A stretch of DNA of 64,000 nucleotides, from contig NZ_GL891979.1 of the NCBI RefSeq assembly GCF_000213555.1, positions 6,011 through 70,010 of the forward strand, in the 5' to 3' direction. This document shows positions 7,552-15,846 of this stretch, piece by piece. Below the pieces are notes generated by a model. It saw only the letters and a list, made by a program, of their open reading frames with translations. It was not told the DNA's origin and made no database searches. The position numbers and the translations under genes are program-made. Origin of the DNA: Dysgonomonas gadei ATCC BAA-286 (lineage in GTDB: Bacteria > Bacteroidota > Bacteroidia > Bacteroidales > Dysgonomonadaceae). Numbering within the stretch: position 1 is the first letter of the stretch; the number at the start of each line of letters is the position of its first letter.

Positions 7552-8541
7552 ATGACCTTTAAGAATATTATCGCTGTGTGCCTTATGCTGTCGCTGATAG
7601 CCTGTGCATGTAATAATAAAACTGCGTCAAAAGCAGTGGAAGCATACCAGAAAGTTTCGCCCGATTTCAATGCCGATAGTGCATATCAGTTTGTAGATAA
7701 GCAAGTCGCTTTCGGTCCCCGCGTACCTAATACCCCTCAGCATATTGCCTGCGGTGATTATCTTGTGGGCGAACTGAAGCGTTTCGGTGCAGACGTGCAG
7801 GAGCAAAAGATGGTGCTGACCGCATATGATGGAACAAAACTGAATTCCCGTAATATAATAGGTTCTTACGGACTGGATAAGAAGACCAGGGTATTGCTCT
7901 TTGCTCATTGGGATACACGTCCTTATTCAGACCACGACCCTAATCCGGATAATTATCACAAACCTGTGTTAGGCGCAAACGATGCTGCCAGTGGAGTAGG
8001 TGTGTTACTCGAAATAGCCCGTATCATTCAATCTCAATCTCCGGAAGTAGGAGTGGATATCATTTTCTTCGATGCGGAAGATTACGGTATACCTGAGTTT
8101 GCAGAGAAATCTGTTATCGAAGGAAATACATGGTGCTTAGGCTCCCAATACTGGGCTAAAAATCCGCATGTACCTAATTATAAGGCTAAATATGGTATTT
8201 TACTCGATATGGTAGGTGCCGATGGAGCTACTTTCTACAAAGAAGAATATTCACGCATTTATGCAAAGAATATTGTAGAAAAGATTTGGAGTACTGCCGG
8301 ACAGCTAAACTTCGGAACCTTTTTTAAAGGTGATACTATAGGGGGTATTACCGATGACCATGTACCTGTGAATGAGGTGCGCCGTATTCCAAGTGTAGAT
8401 ATTATCGATTACAGACCAAATACGGAACACGGTTTTTTCCATTCGTGGCATACTCAGAAAGATGATATGAGCAACATCAGCAAGCAAACACTCGGAGTTG
8501 TCGGACAGACAGTCCTAGAGGTTATCTATAAGGAGAAATAA
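7552..8541 (+). CDS. M28-family glutaminyl-peptide cyclotransferase lipoprotein
   Basis: A 329-residue lipoprotein from ATG 7552 (the frame extends to 7489, but the -7 box lies within that extension). MTFKNIIAVCLMLSLIACAC gives a signal peptide with a lipobox Cys. The body is an M28 zinc-peptidase fold of the type II glutaminyl cyclase branch, which converts N-terminal Gln to pyroglutamate. Visible features are FAHWDTRP (about 118), the zinc ligand Asp in GANDAASGVGVLLEIAR (about 143), IFFDAEDYG with catalytic Glu/Asp (about 170), WCLGSQYW (about 191) and DDHVPVNEVRRIPSVDIIDY with the zinc His (about 270). Such enzymes act in the periplasm of Porphyromonas and relatives, where signal-peptidase-I products often start with Gln. 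It is followed by the SufE-like gene after 2 bp, so they are likely cotranscribed. Confidence 0.85.
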   Translation: MTFKNIIAVCLMLSLIACACNNKTASKAVEAYQKVSPDFNADSAYQFVDKQVAFGPRVPNTPQHIACGDYLVGELKRFGADVQEQKMVLTAYDGTKLNSRNIIGSYGLDKKTRVLLFAHWDTRPYSDHDPNPDNYHKPVLGANDAASGVGVLLEIARIIQSQSPEVGVDIIFFDAEDYGIPEFAEKSVIEGNTWCLGSQYWAKNPHVPNYKAKYGILLDMVGADGATFYKEEYSRIYAKNIVEKIWSTAGQLNFGTFFKGDTIGGITDDHVPVNEVRRIPSVDIIDYRPNTEHGFFHSWHTQKDDMSNISKQTLGVVGQTVLEVIYKEK

Positions 8542-8543
8542 GA

Positions 8544-8972
8544 ATGGCTACAATAAACGAATTACAAGACGAGATAATAGAAGAGTTTTCCATGTTCGAC
8601 GATTGGATGGATCGTTATGCGCTCCTCATAGAACTGGGTAACTCCCTTGATAAACTGGATGATAAATCGAAGACAGAAGATAATCTTATAGTGGGATGCC
8701 AGAGTCGTGTATGGTTGCAGGCCGATTATGTCGATGGCAAAGTCGTATTTAAAGCAGAGAGTGATGCTGTTATCGTGAAAGGGATAATTGCCTTGCTTAT
8801 TAAAGTTTTATCGAACAGAACTCCTGATGAGATTATCAATACCGACCTTTATTTTATAGAAAAGATCGGTTTGAAGGAAAATCTTAGTCCTACCCGTTCC
8901 AATGGGTTGGTTTCGATGATAAAGCAGATTCGTTTTTATGCCATGGCGTACAAGGCGAAGGAAATGGGATGA
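8544..8972 (+). CDS. SufE-like cysteine desulfuration protein
   Basis: A 142-residue SufE/CsdE-family protein that accepts persulfide sulfur from a cysteine desulfurase and passes it to the Suf Fe-S scaffold. The reactive Cys lies in NLIVGCQSRVWL (about 53). Typical features are the DWMDRYALLIELG segment near the N-terminus, a central beta-sheet with DGKVVFKAESDAVIVKGIIALLI, and the C-terminal MIKQIRFYAMAYK helix. Length is standard. Only 2 bp separate it from the glutaminyl cyclase gene, and no promoter is visible between them. No other suf gene is present here, so it is unlinked from its partners. Confidence 0.9.
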   Translation: MATINELQDEIIEEFSMFDDWMDRYALLIELGNSLDKLDDKSKTEDNLIVGCQSRVWLQADYVDGKVVFKAESDAVIVKGIIALLIKVLSNRTPDEIINTDLYFIEKIGLKENLSPTRSNGLVSMIKQIRFYAMAYKAKEMG

Positions 8973-8981
8973 CATTTTCTT

Positions 8982-9623
8982 TCAAAATGCCCGGTATACC
9001 ACGGCCCGGCCTTTTGTCTCTATTGTAAACTCAGTGTCTGTACACTCATTCAGTGTTGCCTGCCACCAATTTGTAAACACATGATTATTTATTGGATATG
9101 CGAGGTTATGGGAGGTTAAAGGCATTTTGTCAATAGAGAAAAGTGACACTTGTTGCTTTACTTCACTTTCGAATATTGAGTCGGAATCAATAGCTACAAA
9201 TACTCCATAATCCGTAACCATTTCCACATCGGCATCTTTCATATAATCGCATAGCAGGCTGATATTTGCTATTGTATGGTCTTCTCTTTTACCAGTCGCT
9301 CCCAGAATGGTAATATTGCGTTTACCTTGTTTTATACAGAATTGTACTGCTTTTGTCAGATCATTTGTTTCCTGTTCAGAGATGCGGTGTATGATATCTG
9401 CAAATTTAGATAAGCTATCCTCCGATAGCGAATCGCAGTCGCCAACAATAGCATCCGGTATCAAATTGGTTTTAGCCAGATTATTAATAGCTCCGTCGCA
9501 GCAAACAAGGTATTTACTGTTATTTAATATTGCCAAAGCAACGGGGTGGGCAGGGAATTCTCCGTTTGCTAATATTACTGTTTTCGTTTCCCCGTAAGGA
9601 TACGGCATGTTGTATCTTTTCAT
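8982..9623 (-). CDS. Thiamine pyrophosphokinase
   Basis: A 213-residue thiamine diphosphokinase that makes thiamine diphosphate from thiamine and ATP in the cytosol. Recognisable segments are VILANGEFPAHPVALAIL, YLVCCDGAINNL, PDAIVGDCDSL (metal/ATP-binding acidic residues, about 58-68), the EQETNDLTKAVQF motif (about 83-95) and the GATGKREDHTIANISLL signature (about 107-124). The C-terminal thiamine-binding sheet ends in TIETKGRAVVYRAF. It is convergent with the SufE gene, 9 bp apart. Its -7 box (9652-9659) and a perfect palindrome (9630-9650) lie directly upstream, suggesting control at initiation. The first Met has a possible alternative at residue 6. Confidence 0.92.
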   Translation of the reverse strand: MKRYNMPYPYGETKTVILANGEFPAHPVALAILNNSKYLVCCDGAINNLAKTNLIPDAIVGDCDSLSEDSLSKFADIIHRISEQETNDLTKAVQFCIKQGKRNITILGATGKREDHTIANISLLCDYMKDADVEMVTDYGVFVAIDSDSIFESEVKQQVSLFSIDKMPLTSHNLAYPINNHVFTNWWQATLNECTDTEFTIETKGRAVVYRAF

Positions 9624-9629
9624 TCTGAA

Positions 9630-9650
9630 TGTTCTATAGCCTATAGAACA
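9630..9650. promoter_or_regulatory. Perfect 10-bp palindrome at the thiamine pyrophosphokinase start, possible operator
   Basis: TGTTCTATAG (9630-9639) and CTATAGAACA (9641-9650) form a perfect inverted repeat around a single base. On the minus strand it begins just after the TAACTTTG -7 box (9652-9659) and ends 7 bp before the ATG, so it covers the expected transcription start. A hairpin ending the upstream gene (stop at 9657) is possible, but no T-run follows. Confidence 0.55.
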
Positions 9651-9651
9651 G

Positions 9652-9659
9652 CAAAGTTA
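9652..9659 (-). promoter_or_regulatory. -7 box (TAACTTTG) for the thiamine pyrophosphokinase gene
   Basis: The reverse complement reads TAACTTTG followed by C, a match to TAnnTTTG, 28 bp upstream of the start codon. It overlaps the stop codon of the neighbouring minus-strand gene. Confidence 0.6.
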
Positions 9660-10364
9660 GCGATTAGTTCGGTTTTTTAATCCATCCGTCTCCTCATTTT
9701 GTTCGAATGAGCCGACAGGTTTTGCTGAGTTTGAATTGCCGGACAGGTCAAACTCTTTCACTTCCTCTTGTCCTGCGCTGTCGAAGTTAAACATCTTGTA
9801 TTGCTGTCCGTCTTTATCGACTCTTACACCCCATGTTTTGCTTTCAGGAGTGTGCCAGAAGGTACATTTCCATATGTTGCCGTCGGTTTTGTTGTAAACG
9901 CCCTCAAATTCGAGATATTCTAATACATCGTTATATCCAAAAGCATCCCGCCCGCTTTCATAATCTATGATTGAGCAATTACCGCGGGCATCACATTCGA
10001 TCCATTTACCTACTTTTACCTGTAGAGGCAATAATACTCCTTTTTGCTTTAAACTCCCATTGGGATAAAACTCTTTATAAATGGTATGGATGGCAGGGTA
10101 TGCAGGCTTTTCGAATATTTCGATATTGGAATTGCGTCTGTACGCTTTTGCCTGTACTTGTGTTCCGTCAGTCTTGGTTTCCGTATAATCCAAGATAGAG
10201 CCTTTAAATTTGGAATTGTACTGATTTGTATTTAATTTTTCGCTGTTAATTGCCACTTTAATATTGGGGTAAATTTCGGTGAAAGCCGATTGAGCCGTTG
10301 TTTCGGTGAAAACCATTAATATGAGAACTGCGAAAATTGCCGGTTTTAATATAGTTGTTTTCAT
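9657..10364 (-). CDS. Secreted protein of unknown function
   Basis: A 235-residue protein with a cleavable signal peptide (MKTTILKPAIFAVLILMVFTETTAQS, predicted cleavage after TAQ or near it), so periplasmic or exported. No family is recognised with confidence. The middle contains a single MORN-like strand pair, FYPNGSLKQKGVLL followed by VGKWIECDARGNC. The last ~25 residues are low complexity and Asn/Glu-rich. It has its own -7 box about 40 bp upstream (10403-10410, TATATTTG on the minus strand). It is upstream of the thiamine pyrophosphokinase gene on the same strand, but that gene appears to have a separate promoter. Confidence 0.75.
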   Translation of the reverse strand: MKTTILKPAIFAVLILMVFTETTAQSAFTEIYPNIKVAINSEKLNTNQYNSKFKGSILDYTETKTDGTQVQAKAYRRNSNIEIFEKPAYPAIHTIYKEFYPNGSLKQKGVLLPLQVKVGKWIECDARGNCSIIDYESGRDAFGYNDVLEYLEFEGVYNKTDGNIWKCTFWHTPESKTWGVRVDKDGQQYKMFNFDSAGQEEVKEFDLSGNSNSAKPVGSFEQNEETDGLKNRTNR

Positions 10365-10402
10365 AATTCAATATGTTTGTGTTTGTAGTTTTGTTTACAC
10401 GT

Positions 10403-10410
10403 CAAATATA
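10403..10410 (-). promoter_or_regulatory. -7 box (TATATTTG) for the secreted protein gene
   Basis: The reverse complement reads TATATTTG, 38 bp upstream of the ATG at 10364. No TTG at a suitable distance was found. Confidence 0.5.
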
Positions 10411-10801
10411 CGAAAAAATGATTTTAACTATTTAAAACGAGAGTAAACATATCTTTTTTATTTATACTATTTTAACTCTGTATGGTTGAGAGGTTACAGA
10501 AGCAATAAGACTTAATTAATAATGTCGACCAGTAGTTGAGTTTTTAATCTTGAATTTTTCTTCTGCGCGGAATCAAAGATTACTCGAATTACTGTTGCCT
10601 AAAGCTGCAAAATGAGTATTCTGACGAAATAAAACGAAGTCGGGTTAGTGTCCGATATGTAAAGTGTTTAAAAATGTCTTATAAAATTTAGATGCTTCAT
10701 TATCAAACAATCTACAACCAAAATTATCTAAAGAATGTCAAAAACAGAACTTTCCCTATAACGATATGGTTCAAAAAGGTGTGTTTAGTTTGTTTTTTTA
10801 G
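10411..10801. other. Intergenic region without recognised features
   Basis: About 390 bp of AT-rich DNA between divergent genes. I see no RNA gene, no open frame longer than about 20 codons with protein character, and no strong hairpin. It ends in a -7 box for the DHH phosphoesterase gene. Confidence 0.6.
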
Positions 10802-10809
10802 TATTTTTG
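10802..10809 (+). promoter_or_regulatory. -7 box (TATTTTTG) for the nrnA-like operon
   Basis: TATTTTTG matches TAnnTTTG, 40 bp upstream of the ATG at 10850. It likely drives the DHH phosphoesterase, DUF4827 and glmM genes as one transcript. Confidence 0.55.
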
Positions 10810-10849
10810 TGCCTGCATAATGCAGAGTTAGAGGAAAAAGTATAACTGA

Positions 10850-11881
10850 ATGATTTCAAAGATAATAGCCAGTCAGAAAATAACAGAGGTAGAAGAGTTA
10901 CTCAATAAGTATGATAAAATAGTGATTGTGACACATGTATCGCCTGATGGTGATGCTATTGGCTCATCTTTGGGATTATATCATTATCTGAATGATTTGG
11001 GAAACAATGTGAATGTAATTGTTCCAAATTCTTTTCCCGATTTTCTGAAATGGATACCCGGTGCTAAGGACATTCTCGAATATGAGAGATATCCTGAATT
11101 TGCACAAAAACTAATTGCTGAGGCTGAGCTTATATTCTGCCTCGACTTTAATGTGCCGAAACGCTCTTATCATTTAGGGCCTTTTATAGAAGCGGCAAAA
11201 GGGAAAAAGGTGTTGATAGACCATCATCCCGAACCGACTGATTTTTGTGATGTAATGATCTCGTATCCGGAAATATCATCGACCAGCGAACTCATTTTTC
11301 GTCTTATCTGCCGGATGGGTGATTTTGAAGTAATGAGCCACGAAAGCGCTACTGCGATCTATACCGGAATGATGACCGATACGGGTGCATTTACCTATAA
11401 TTCGAATAGTGCCGAAATCTATTATATTATAGGTGAACTGCTGAAAAAAGGCATAAATAAAGACCAGATATATTCGAATGTATATCATAATTATTCAGAA
11501 GACCGTTACCGTATGCTGGGCTTTACCCTGTCCGAAAAGATGAAGATATATCCTGAATATAATTCGGCTTTGATATGGCTGACAAATGAGGAACAGAAAA
11601 GATATAAAGTGAAAAAAGGCGACACAGAGGGTTTTGCCAATCTGCCTTTAAATATTAAAGGAATTATTTTCTCTGTTTTTATCCGTGAAGACAATGAAAT
11701 GATAAAAATTTCGTTTCGTTCTCAGAAGGACTTCCCTAGCAATAAGTTTGCAGCTCAATGTTACAATGGCGGCGGCCATCTTAATGCCTCAGGAGGAGAG
11801 TTCTACGGGACAATGGATGAAGCAATCGCTATATTTGAAAAAGCATTGCCGGAATATGCTGATTTACTAAATAAGAAATGA
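10850..11881 (+). CDS. nrnA: DHH-DHHA1 phosphoesterase, NrnA-like oligoribonuclease / pAp phosphatase
   Basis: A 343-residue cytosolic phosphoesterase. The DHH domain shows VTHVSPDGDAIGSSLGLYHYL (metal-binding motif, about 27-47), LIFCLDFNVPKR (about 94), the IDHHPEP signature (about 124-130) and MMTDTGAFTY (about 173). The C-terminal DHHA1 domain ends with the substrate-binding glycine motif CYNGGGHLNASGG (about 303-315). This arrangement is that of NrnA, which degrades nanoRNAs from the 5' end and hydrolyses 3'-phosphoadenosine-5'-phosphate. It is the first gene of a likely operon with the DUF4827 lipoprotein (27 bp gap) and glmM. Confidence 0.88.
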   Translation: MISKIIASQKITEVEELLNKYDKIVIVTHVSPDGDAIGSSLGLYHYLNDLGNNVNVIVPNSFPDFLKWIPGAKDILEYERYPEFAQKLIAEAELIFCLDFNVPKRSYHLGPFIEAAKGKKVLIDHHPEPTDFCDVMISYPEISSTSELIFRLICRMGDFEVMSHESATAIYTGMMTDTGAFTYNSNSAEIYYIIGELLKKGINKDQIYSNVYHNYSEDRYRMLGFTLSEKMKIYPEYNSALIWLTNEEQKRYKVKKGDTEGFANLPLNIKGIIFSVFIREDNEMIKISFRSQKDFPSNKFAAQCYNGGGHLNASGGEFYGTMDEAIAIFEKALPEYADLLNKK

Positions 11882-11908
11882 GTAATTACTAAATACGAAT
11901 AAGAATAC

Positions 11909-12520
11909 ATGAGAAAGATTATTGGCGCAATATTTACTTTTATGGGTTTAGCGATTATTTTTTCTGCTTGTGGCGGAGAAACATACGCAGATAAACTGAA
12001 AAAAGAAAAAAAGGGTATCGAACGCTTTATAAATGATAATAAGATTACGACCAGAGGAACATATCCTACCGATCATAAATTTGCTGATAATGAGTATTAT
12101 CTGGATGAGAACACCGGCGTTTATTTCCGGGTGATCGATCCGGGTGATGAAAGCAAACTGCCGGTAAAAGGTAAAACAGATGTGTATCTCAGGTATGAGA
12201 ATATCCTTAACTTACTAAATGAGAATGATACTATAGCAGCAAATAATTTTCAGGGTACATATATGACTTTCCGTTATGGAAATACATCCACATATATGGG
12301 TAGTGGTACCTCTACTACCTATCAACTTCAGATGTATTACTTCCTGTCTCAGGCTTGTGTTTTGCCCTTAGAACAAGGATTAGGAAATGGAGCTGAAGTT
12401 AGCTTGATTGTTCCGTTTGCAAACGGGTCTACTTATCAGCAGGCAAATTATATTCCGATGTTTTATGGACGTTTGAGATACCAATTTACATTGGATGAAA
12501 CCGAAGACACTAAAGAATAA
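11909..12520 (+). CDS. DUF4827 family lipoprotein
   Basis: A 203-residue lipoprotein. MRKIIGAIFTFMGLAIIFSAC is a signal peptide with a lipobox Cys at 21, followed by GGETYADKLKKEKKGIERFI. The family (DUF4827) is restricted to Bacteroidales and has no known function. The chain resembles lipoprotein FKBP-like peptidyl-prolyl isomerase scaffolds in having a helical N-terminus, then YYLDENTGVYFRVIDPGDES and a beta-rich C-terminal half ending PMFYGRLRYQFTLDE. That comparison is inference only. It lies between the nrnA-like gene and glmM with gaps of 27 and 8 bp. Confidence 0.8.
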   Translation: MRKIIGAIFTFMGLAIIFSACGGETYADKLKKEKKGIERFINDNKITTRGTYPTDHKFADNEYYLDENTGVYFRVIDPGDESKLPVKGKTDVYLRYENILNLLNENDTIAANNFQGTYMTFRYGNTSTYMGSGTSTTYQLQMYYFLSQACVLPLEQGLGNGAEVSLIVPFANGSTYQQANYIPMFYGRLRYQFTLDETEDTKE

Positions 12521-12528
12521 ATAGGAAG

Positions 12529-13914
12529 ATGGCCTTAATAAAATCTATATCAGGAATACGGGGAACTATCGGCGGAAGAGTCGGAGATGGTCTCAATCCT
12601 CTCGATACGGTGAAATTTGTATCAGCATACGCTTCTTTTATAAGGGAAAACGTAAAGAATGGTTCCAATACTATTGTTGTTGGTCGCGACGCCCGTATTT
12701 CGGGTAAGATGATGGAGCAGATAGTTGTAGGTACGCTTATGGGCATGGGATTCGATGTAGTAAATATCGGTTTGGCAACGACTCCTACTACCGAATTGGC
12801 TGTAGCTATGGAACATGCCTGTGGAGGAATTATTCTTACCGCTAGTCATAATCCAAAACAATGGAATGCGCTGAAACTGCTCAACGAAAATGGAGAGTTT
12901 CTCAATGCTAAGGAAGGCGAAGAGGTTCTTCGTATAGCCGAAAGCGAAGATTTCCATTATGCGCATATCGACCATATTGGCAGTATAAAAGAAAAAGATT
13001 ATACAGACAAACATATACAGGCTGTTCTTGGTCTTGCTTTGGTCGATGTGGAAGCCATTAAAGCCGCAGATTTTGAAGTCTCTATCGACTGTGTCAATTC
13101 TGTTGGCGGTATTGTTATTCCTAAGCTGTTAAAGGCATTGGGAGTAAATAAAATAAACGAACTGTACTGTACTCCTAACGGTGAATTTCCGCACAATCCG
13201 GAACCACTACCGGAGCATTTGAAAGATATATCGATAATGATGAGAACTACATCGTCGGATGTCGGTTTCGTTGTCGATCCCGATGTAGACCGTCTGGCAA
13301 TTATTTGCGAGAATGGTGAAATGTTCGGTGAAGAATATACGCTGGTTGCAGTAGCCGACTATGTATTGAAACATACTCCGGGCAATACCGTGTCCAACCT
13401 TAGTTCGAGTCGGGCATTGCGCGATGTGACCCGTAAATATGGTTGTGAATACAATCCTGCGGCAGTAGGGGAAGTGAATGTGACTACCAAGATGAAAGCT
13501 ACCGATGCCGTAATAGGCGGAGAAGGAAATGGCGGGGTTATTTATCCGGCCAGCCACTACGGACGCGATTCGCTGGTGGGTATCGCTTTGTTCCTGTCGC
13601 ATCTGGCACATGAAAAAAAGAAAGTAAGTGAGATACGCTCGTCCTATCCGCAGTACTATATAGCAAAACAGAAAGTAGAACTGACTCCCGGACTCGATGT
13701 GGATGGTATACTGAAGGCTGTTAAAGAAAAATTCAGTCAATATGATGTAACGGATATAGATGGTGTGAAAATAGATTTTCCTGACAAATGGGTACACCTT
13801 CGTAAGTCTAATACCGAGCCTATTATCCGTGTATATTCCGAAGCGCATTCGATGAAAGAGGCAGAGGAAATAGGCGGCGAGATAATGAATGTAATCAGGC
13901 AGTTGGCAAAATAA
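12529..13914 (+). CDS. glmM: Phosphoglucosamine mutase
   Basis: A 461-residue alpha-D-phosphohexomutase that interconverts glucosamine-6-phosphate and glucosamine-1-phosphate, the precursor of UDP-GlcNAc for peptidoglycan and LPS. It has SGIRGTIGG at the N-terminus and the phosphoserine loop ILTASHNPKQWNALKLL (Ser about 106). The metal-binding loop is DPDVDRLAI (about 247-255), the sugar-binding loop GGEGNGGVIYP (about 328-338) and the phosphate-binding loop RKSNTEPIIRVYSEA (about 425-440). The sugar-binding GEGNGG form agrees with glucosamine specificity as in other Bacteroidetes GlmM. It is last in the operon and followed by a strong terminator. Confidence 0.9.
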   Translation: MALIKSISGIRGTIGGRVGDGLNPLDTVKFVSAYASFIRENVKNGSNTIVVGRDARISGKMMEQIVVGTLMGMGFDVVNIGLATTPTTELAVAMEHACGGIILTASHNPKQWNALKLLNENGEFLNAKEGEEVLRIAESEDFHYAHIDHIGSIKEKDYTDKHIQAVLGLALVDVEAIKAADFEVSIDCVNSVGGIVIPKLLKALGVNKINELYCTPNGEFPHNPEPLPEHLKDISIMMRTTSSDVGFVVDPDVDRLAIICENGEMFGEEYTLVAVADYVLKHTPGNTVSNLSSSRALRDVTRKYGCEYNPAAVGEVNVTTKMKATDAVIGGEGNGGVIYPASHYGRDSLVGIALFLSHLAHEKKKVSEIRSSYPQYYIAKQKVELTPGLDVDGILKAVKEKFSQYDVTDIDGVKIDFPDKWVHLRKSNTEPIIRVYSEAHSMKEAEEIGGEIMNVIRQLAK

Positions 13915-13938
13915 ATAAGGCTGATGCTAAAAAAATAT

Positions 13939-13982
13939 AGGATAACAATCTTTTTCTTTATAGATTTGTTATCCTTTTTTTA
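13939..13982 (+). terminator. glmM operon terminator
   Basis: AGGATAACAA (13939-13948) pairs with TTGTTATCCT (13966-13975), followed by a T-run of about seven. It begins 25 bp after the glmM stop codon. Confidence 0.85.
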
Positions 13983-14091
13983 TGACAGGTCGCAGACCTA
14001 TTTATTATTTTTGCATCTGTAGTAACAATAGCTGGCTACGATCAAGTAATGTCGCATCAAATACTATCTTTTGCTTATTAAGTAAAATAAT

Positions 14092-14781
14092 ATGGCTAAA
14101 ATAGAAACATTTAAAGGTTTTACTCCGGAGACGTTCAGGTTCTTTAATGACCTGAAAGAGAATAATTATAAAGAATGGTTCGATGAACACAAGCATATCT
14201 ACGAAAAAGAGGTTTTGAATCCGTTGAAAGCATTAGTTGCTACATTATCGCCTGCTATGCACAATATAGATCCATTATTCGAACTGCGGCCGCATCGTTG
14301 TCTGTCAAGGATATACCGTGATATTCGTTTTTCTAAAAACAAAGACCCATATAAGGATTTTATGTGGATGGCATTCCAGATACCTGTTACAAATGATGTA
14401 TGGAAAGATCATCCGGGCTATTTTCTGGATATTTCCGGTGAGGGATATACACTTGGACTGGGCCTTTTTCAACCGAAGAAGAAAGTGATGGATGCATTCA
14501 GGGAAGAGATAACCTACGATGCCGAAGAATTTCAGCGAATAACTCAAAAAACGGTCTTAGATAGGGGATATACTATAAACGGGGAAGAATATAAACGCCC
14601 GATAGTTAACGACTTGTCCGAATATTTTCAGCCATGGATACAGCGCAAAGGTATATGGGTGAGTAAGCATAGGCCGGTAGGAGAAGAGTTGTTCTCTGCC
14701 GATTTTGCTAACCTGATGAAAGAAGACTTTGTGGCCATGGAATGGCTTTATAACTTTATGAAGGAAGCGACTTTGGATTAA
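14092..14781 (+). CDS. DUF2461 family protein (TIGR02453-like)
   Basis: A 229-residue cytosolic protein of the DUF2461 family, whose function is unknown. Diagnostic segments are FKGFTPETFRFFNDLKENNYKEWFDEHKHIYEKEV at the N-terminus and the Arg-rich core HRCLSRIYRDIRFSKNKDPYKDFMWM (about 67-92), typical of the family. GYFLDISGEGYTLGLGLFQP (about 106) follows. Length is normal. It appears monocistronic, between the glmM terminator and ddh. Confidence 0.85.
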   Translation: MAKIETFKGFTPETFRFFNDLKENNYKEWFDEHKHIYEKEVLNPLKALVATLSPAMHNIDPLFELRPHRCLSRIYRDIRFSKNKDPYKDFMWMAFQIPVTNDVWKDHPGYFLDISGEGYTLGLGLFQPKKKVMDAFREEITYDAEEFQRITQKTVLDRGYTINGEEYKRPIVNDLSEYFQPWIQRKGIWVSKHRPVGEELFSADFANLMKEDFVAMEWLYNFMKEATLD

Positions 14782-14841
14782 TCCGCTATTTTTTTAACTT
14801 ACAACTCATAACCCATAATTCATAACTAAAAATACATTTCA

Positions 14842-15738
14842 ATGAAAAAAATCAGAGCAGCAATTGTCGGATACGGAAATATCGGGCAATATGTATTGGA
14901 TGCGATACTATCATCACCGGATTTCGAAGTGGCAGGTATTGTCCGCCGCGACCCTAATAATGTTCCGGACGAACTGAAAAAATATCCTGTAGTAAAGGCA
15001 GTGAAAGAACTGAAAGATGTAGAGGTGGCAATACTTTGTACGCCTACACGCAGTGTCGAAGAATATGCAAAAGAGTGCCTTGCCGCCGGAATCAATACTG
15101 TGGACAGCTACGATATACATGGTGGGATCGTTGTTTTGCGCAAGTCGCTGGATACAGTAGCCAAAGCTAACAATACAGTGTCTATTATCTCAGCGGGATG
15201 GGACCCGGGTACAGATTCTATGGTGCGTTCCATGTTCGAATTTATGGCGCCTAAAGGTATCACTTATACCAATTTCGGTCCGGGTATGAGTATGGGACAT
15301 ACGGTTGCAGTGAAAGCCATAAAAGGAGTAAAAGCGGCATTGTCCATGACTATTCCTGTGGGTACGGGGATTCATCGTCGTATGGTTTATATAGAAGTGG
15401 AAGATGGACATAATTTTGCTGATGTAGCGGCAGCGATCAAAGCTGACGACTATTTCGCACATGACGAAACGCATGTGATGCAGGTAGAATGTGTAGATAA
15501 CCTCAAAGATATGGGACATGGCGTAAACATGGTGCGCAAAGGTGTTTCTGGAGATACACAGAATCAACTTCTGGACTTCAACATGAAGATAAATAATCCT
15601 GCTCTTACTGCTCAGGTACTTGTGGCGTCGGCACGTGCTACCCTGAAACAAAAGCCGGGAGCGTACACTATGATCGAGGTGCCTATAATAGATTATATAT
15701 ATGGCGATAAAGAAGCCTTGATAAAGAAATTAGTGTAA
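14842..15738 (+). CDS. ddh: meso-Diaminopimelate D-dehydrogenase
   Basis: A 298-residue NADP-dependent enzyme (EC 1.4.1.16 type) that makes meso-2,6-diaminopimelate from tetrahydrodipicolinate in one step, for lysine and peptidoglycan. The Rossmann loop is IRAAIVGYGNIGQYVLDAI (about 3-21). Further family segments are VAILCTPTRSVEEYAKECLAAG (about 66-87), TVDSYDIHGG (about 90), ISAGWDPGTDSMVRSMFE (about 116-133), FGPGMSMGHTVAVKAIKG (about 144-161) and the substrate-binding HRRMVYIEVE. It begins about 60 bp after the DUF2461 gene and is followed by an imperfect inverted repeat before ispE. It implies a meso-DAP type cell wall. Confidence 0.93.
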   Translation: MKKIRAAIVGYGNIGQYVLDAILSSPDFEVAGIVRRDPNNVPDELKKYPVVKAVKELKDVEVAILCTPTRSVEEYAKECLAAGINTVDSYDIHGGIVVLRKSLDTVAKANNTVSIISAGWDPGTDSMVRSMFEFMAPKGITYTNFGPGMSMGHTVAVKAIKGVKAALSMTIPVGTGIHRRMVYIEVEDGHNFADVAAAIKADDYFAHDETHVMQVECVDNLKDMGHGVNMVRKGVSGDTQNQLLDFNMKINNPALTAQVLVASARATLKQKPGAYTMIEVPIIDYIYGDKEALIKKLV

Positions 15739-15743
15739 AAATT

Positions 15744-15840
15744 AATGAAGAATTAAAAATGAAGAATTAAGAATAGGGTATTGCATGTTACAACACTTTC
15801 TATTCTTCATTCTTCGTTCTTCATTCTTCGCTCTTCATTC
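15744..15840. repeat. Inverted GAAGAAT-rich repeat between ddh and ispE
   Basis: GAAGAATTAAGAATAG (15761-15776) matches the inverse of CTATTCTTCATTCTTC (15800-15815) at 15 of 16 positions. Further GAAGAATT / ATTCTTCATTCTTC units extend both arms. Transcripts could fold into a long imperfect hairpin within the ddh-ispE gap. The GAAGAAT low-complexity type also occurs as a single unit near 6752-6768. Confidence 0.65.
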
Positions 15841-15846
15841 AAAAAT

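Noticed and set aside
15781..15846. Upstream TTG start for ispE
   Set aside because: The extension is translated from the GAAGAAT inverted repeat; the conserved N-terminus begins at ATG 15847.
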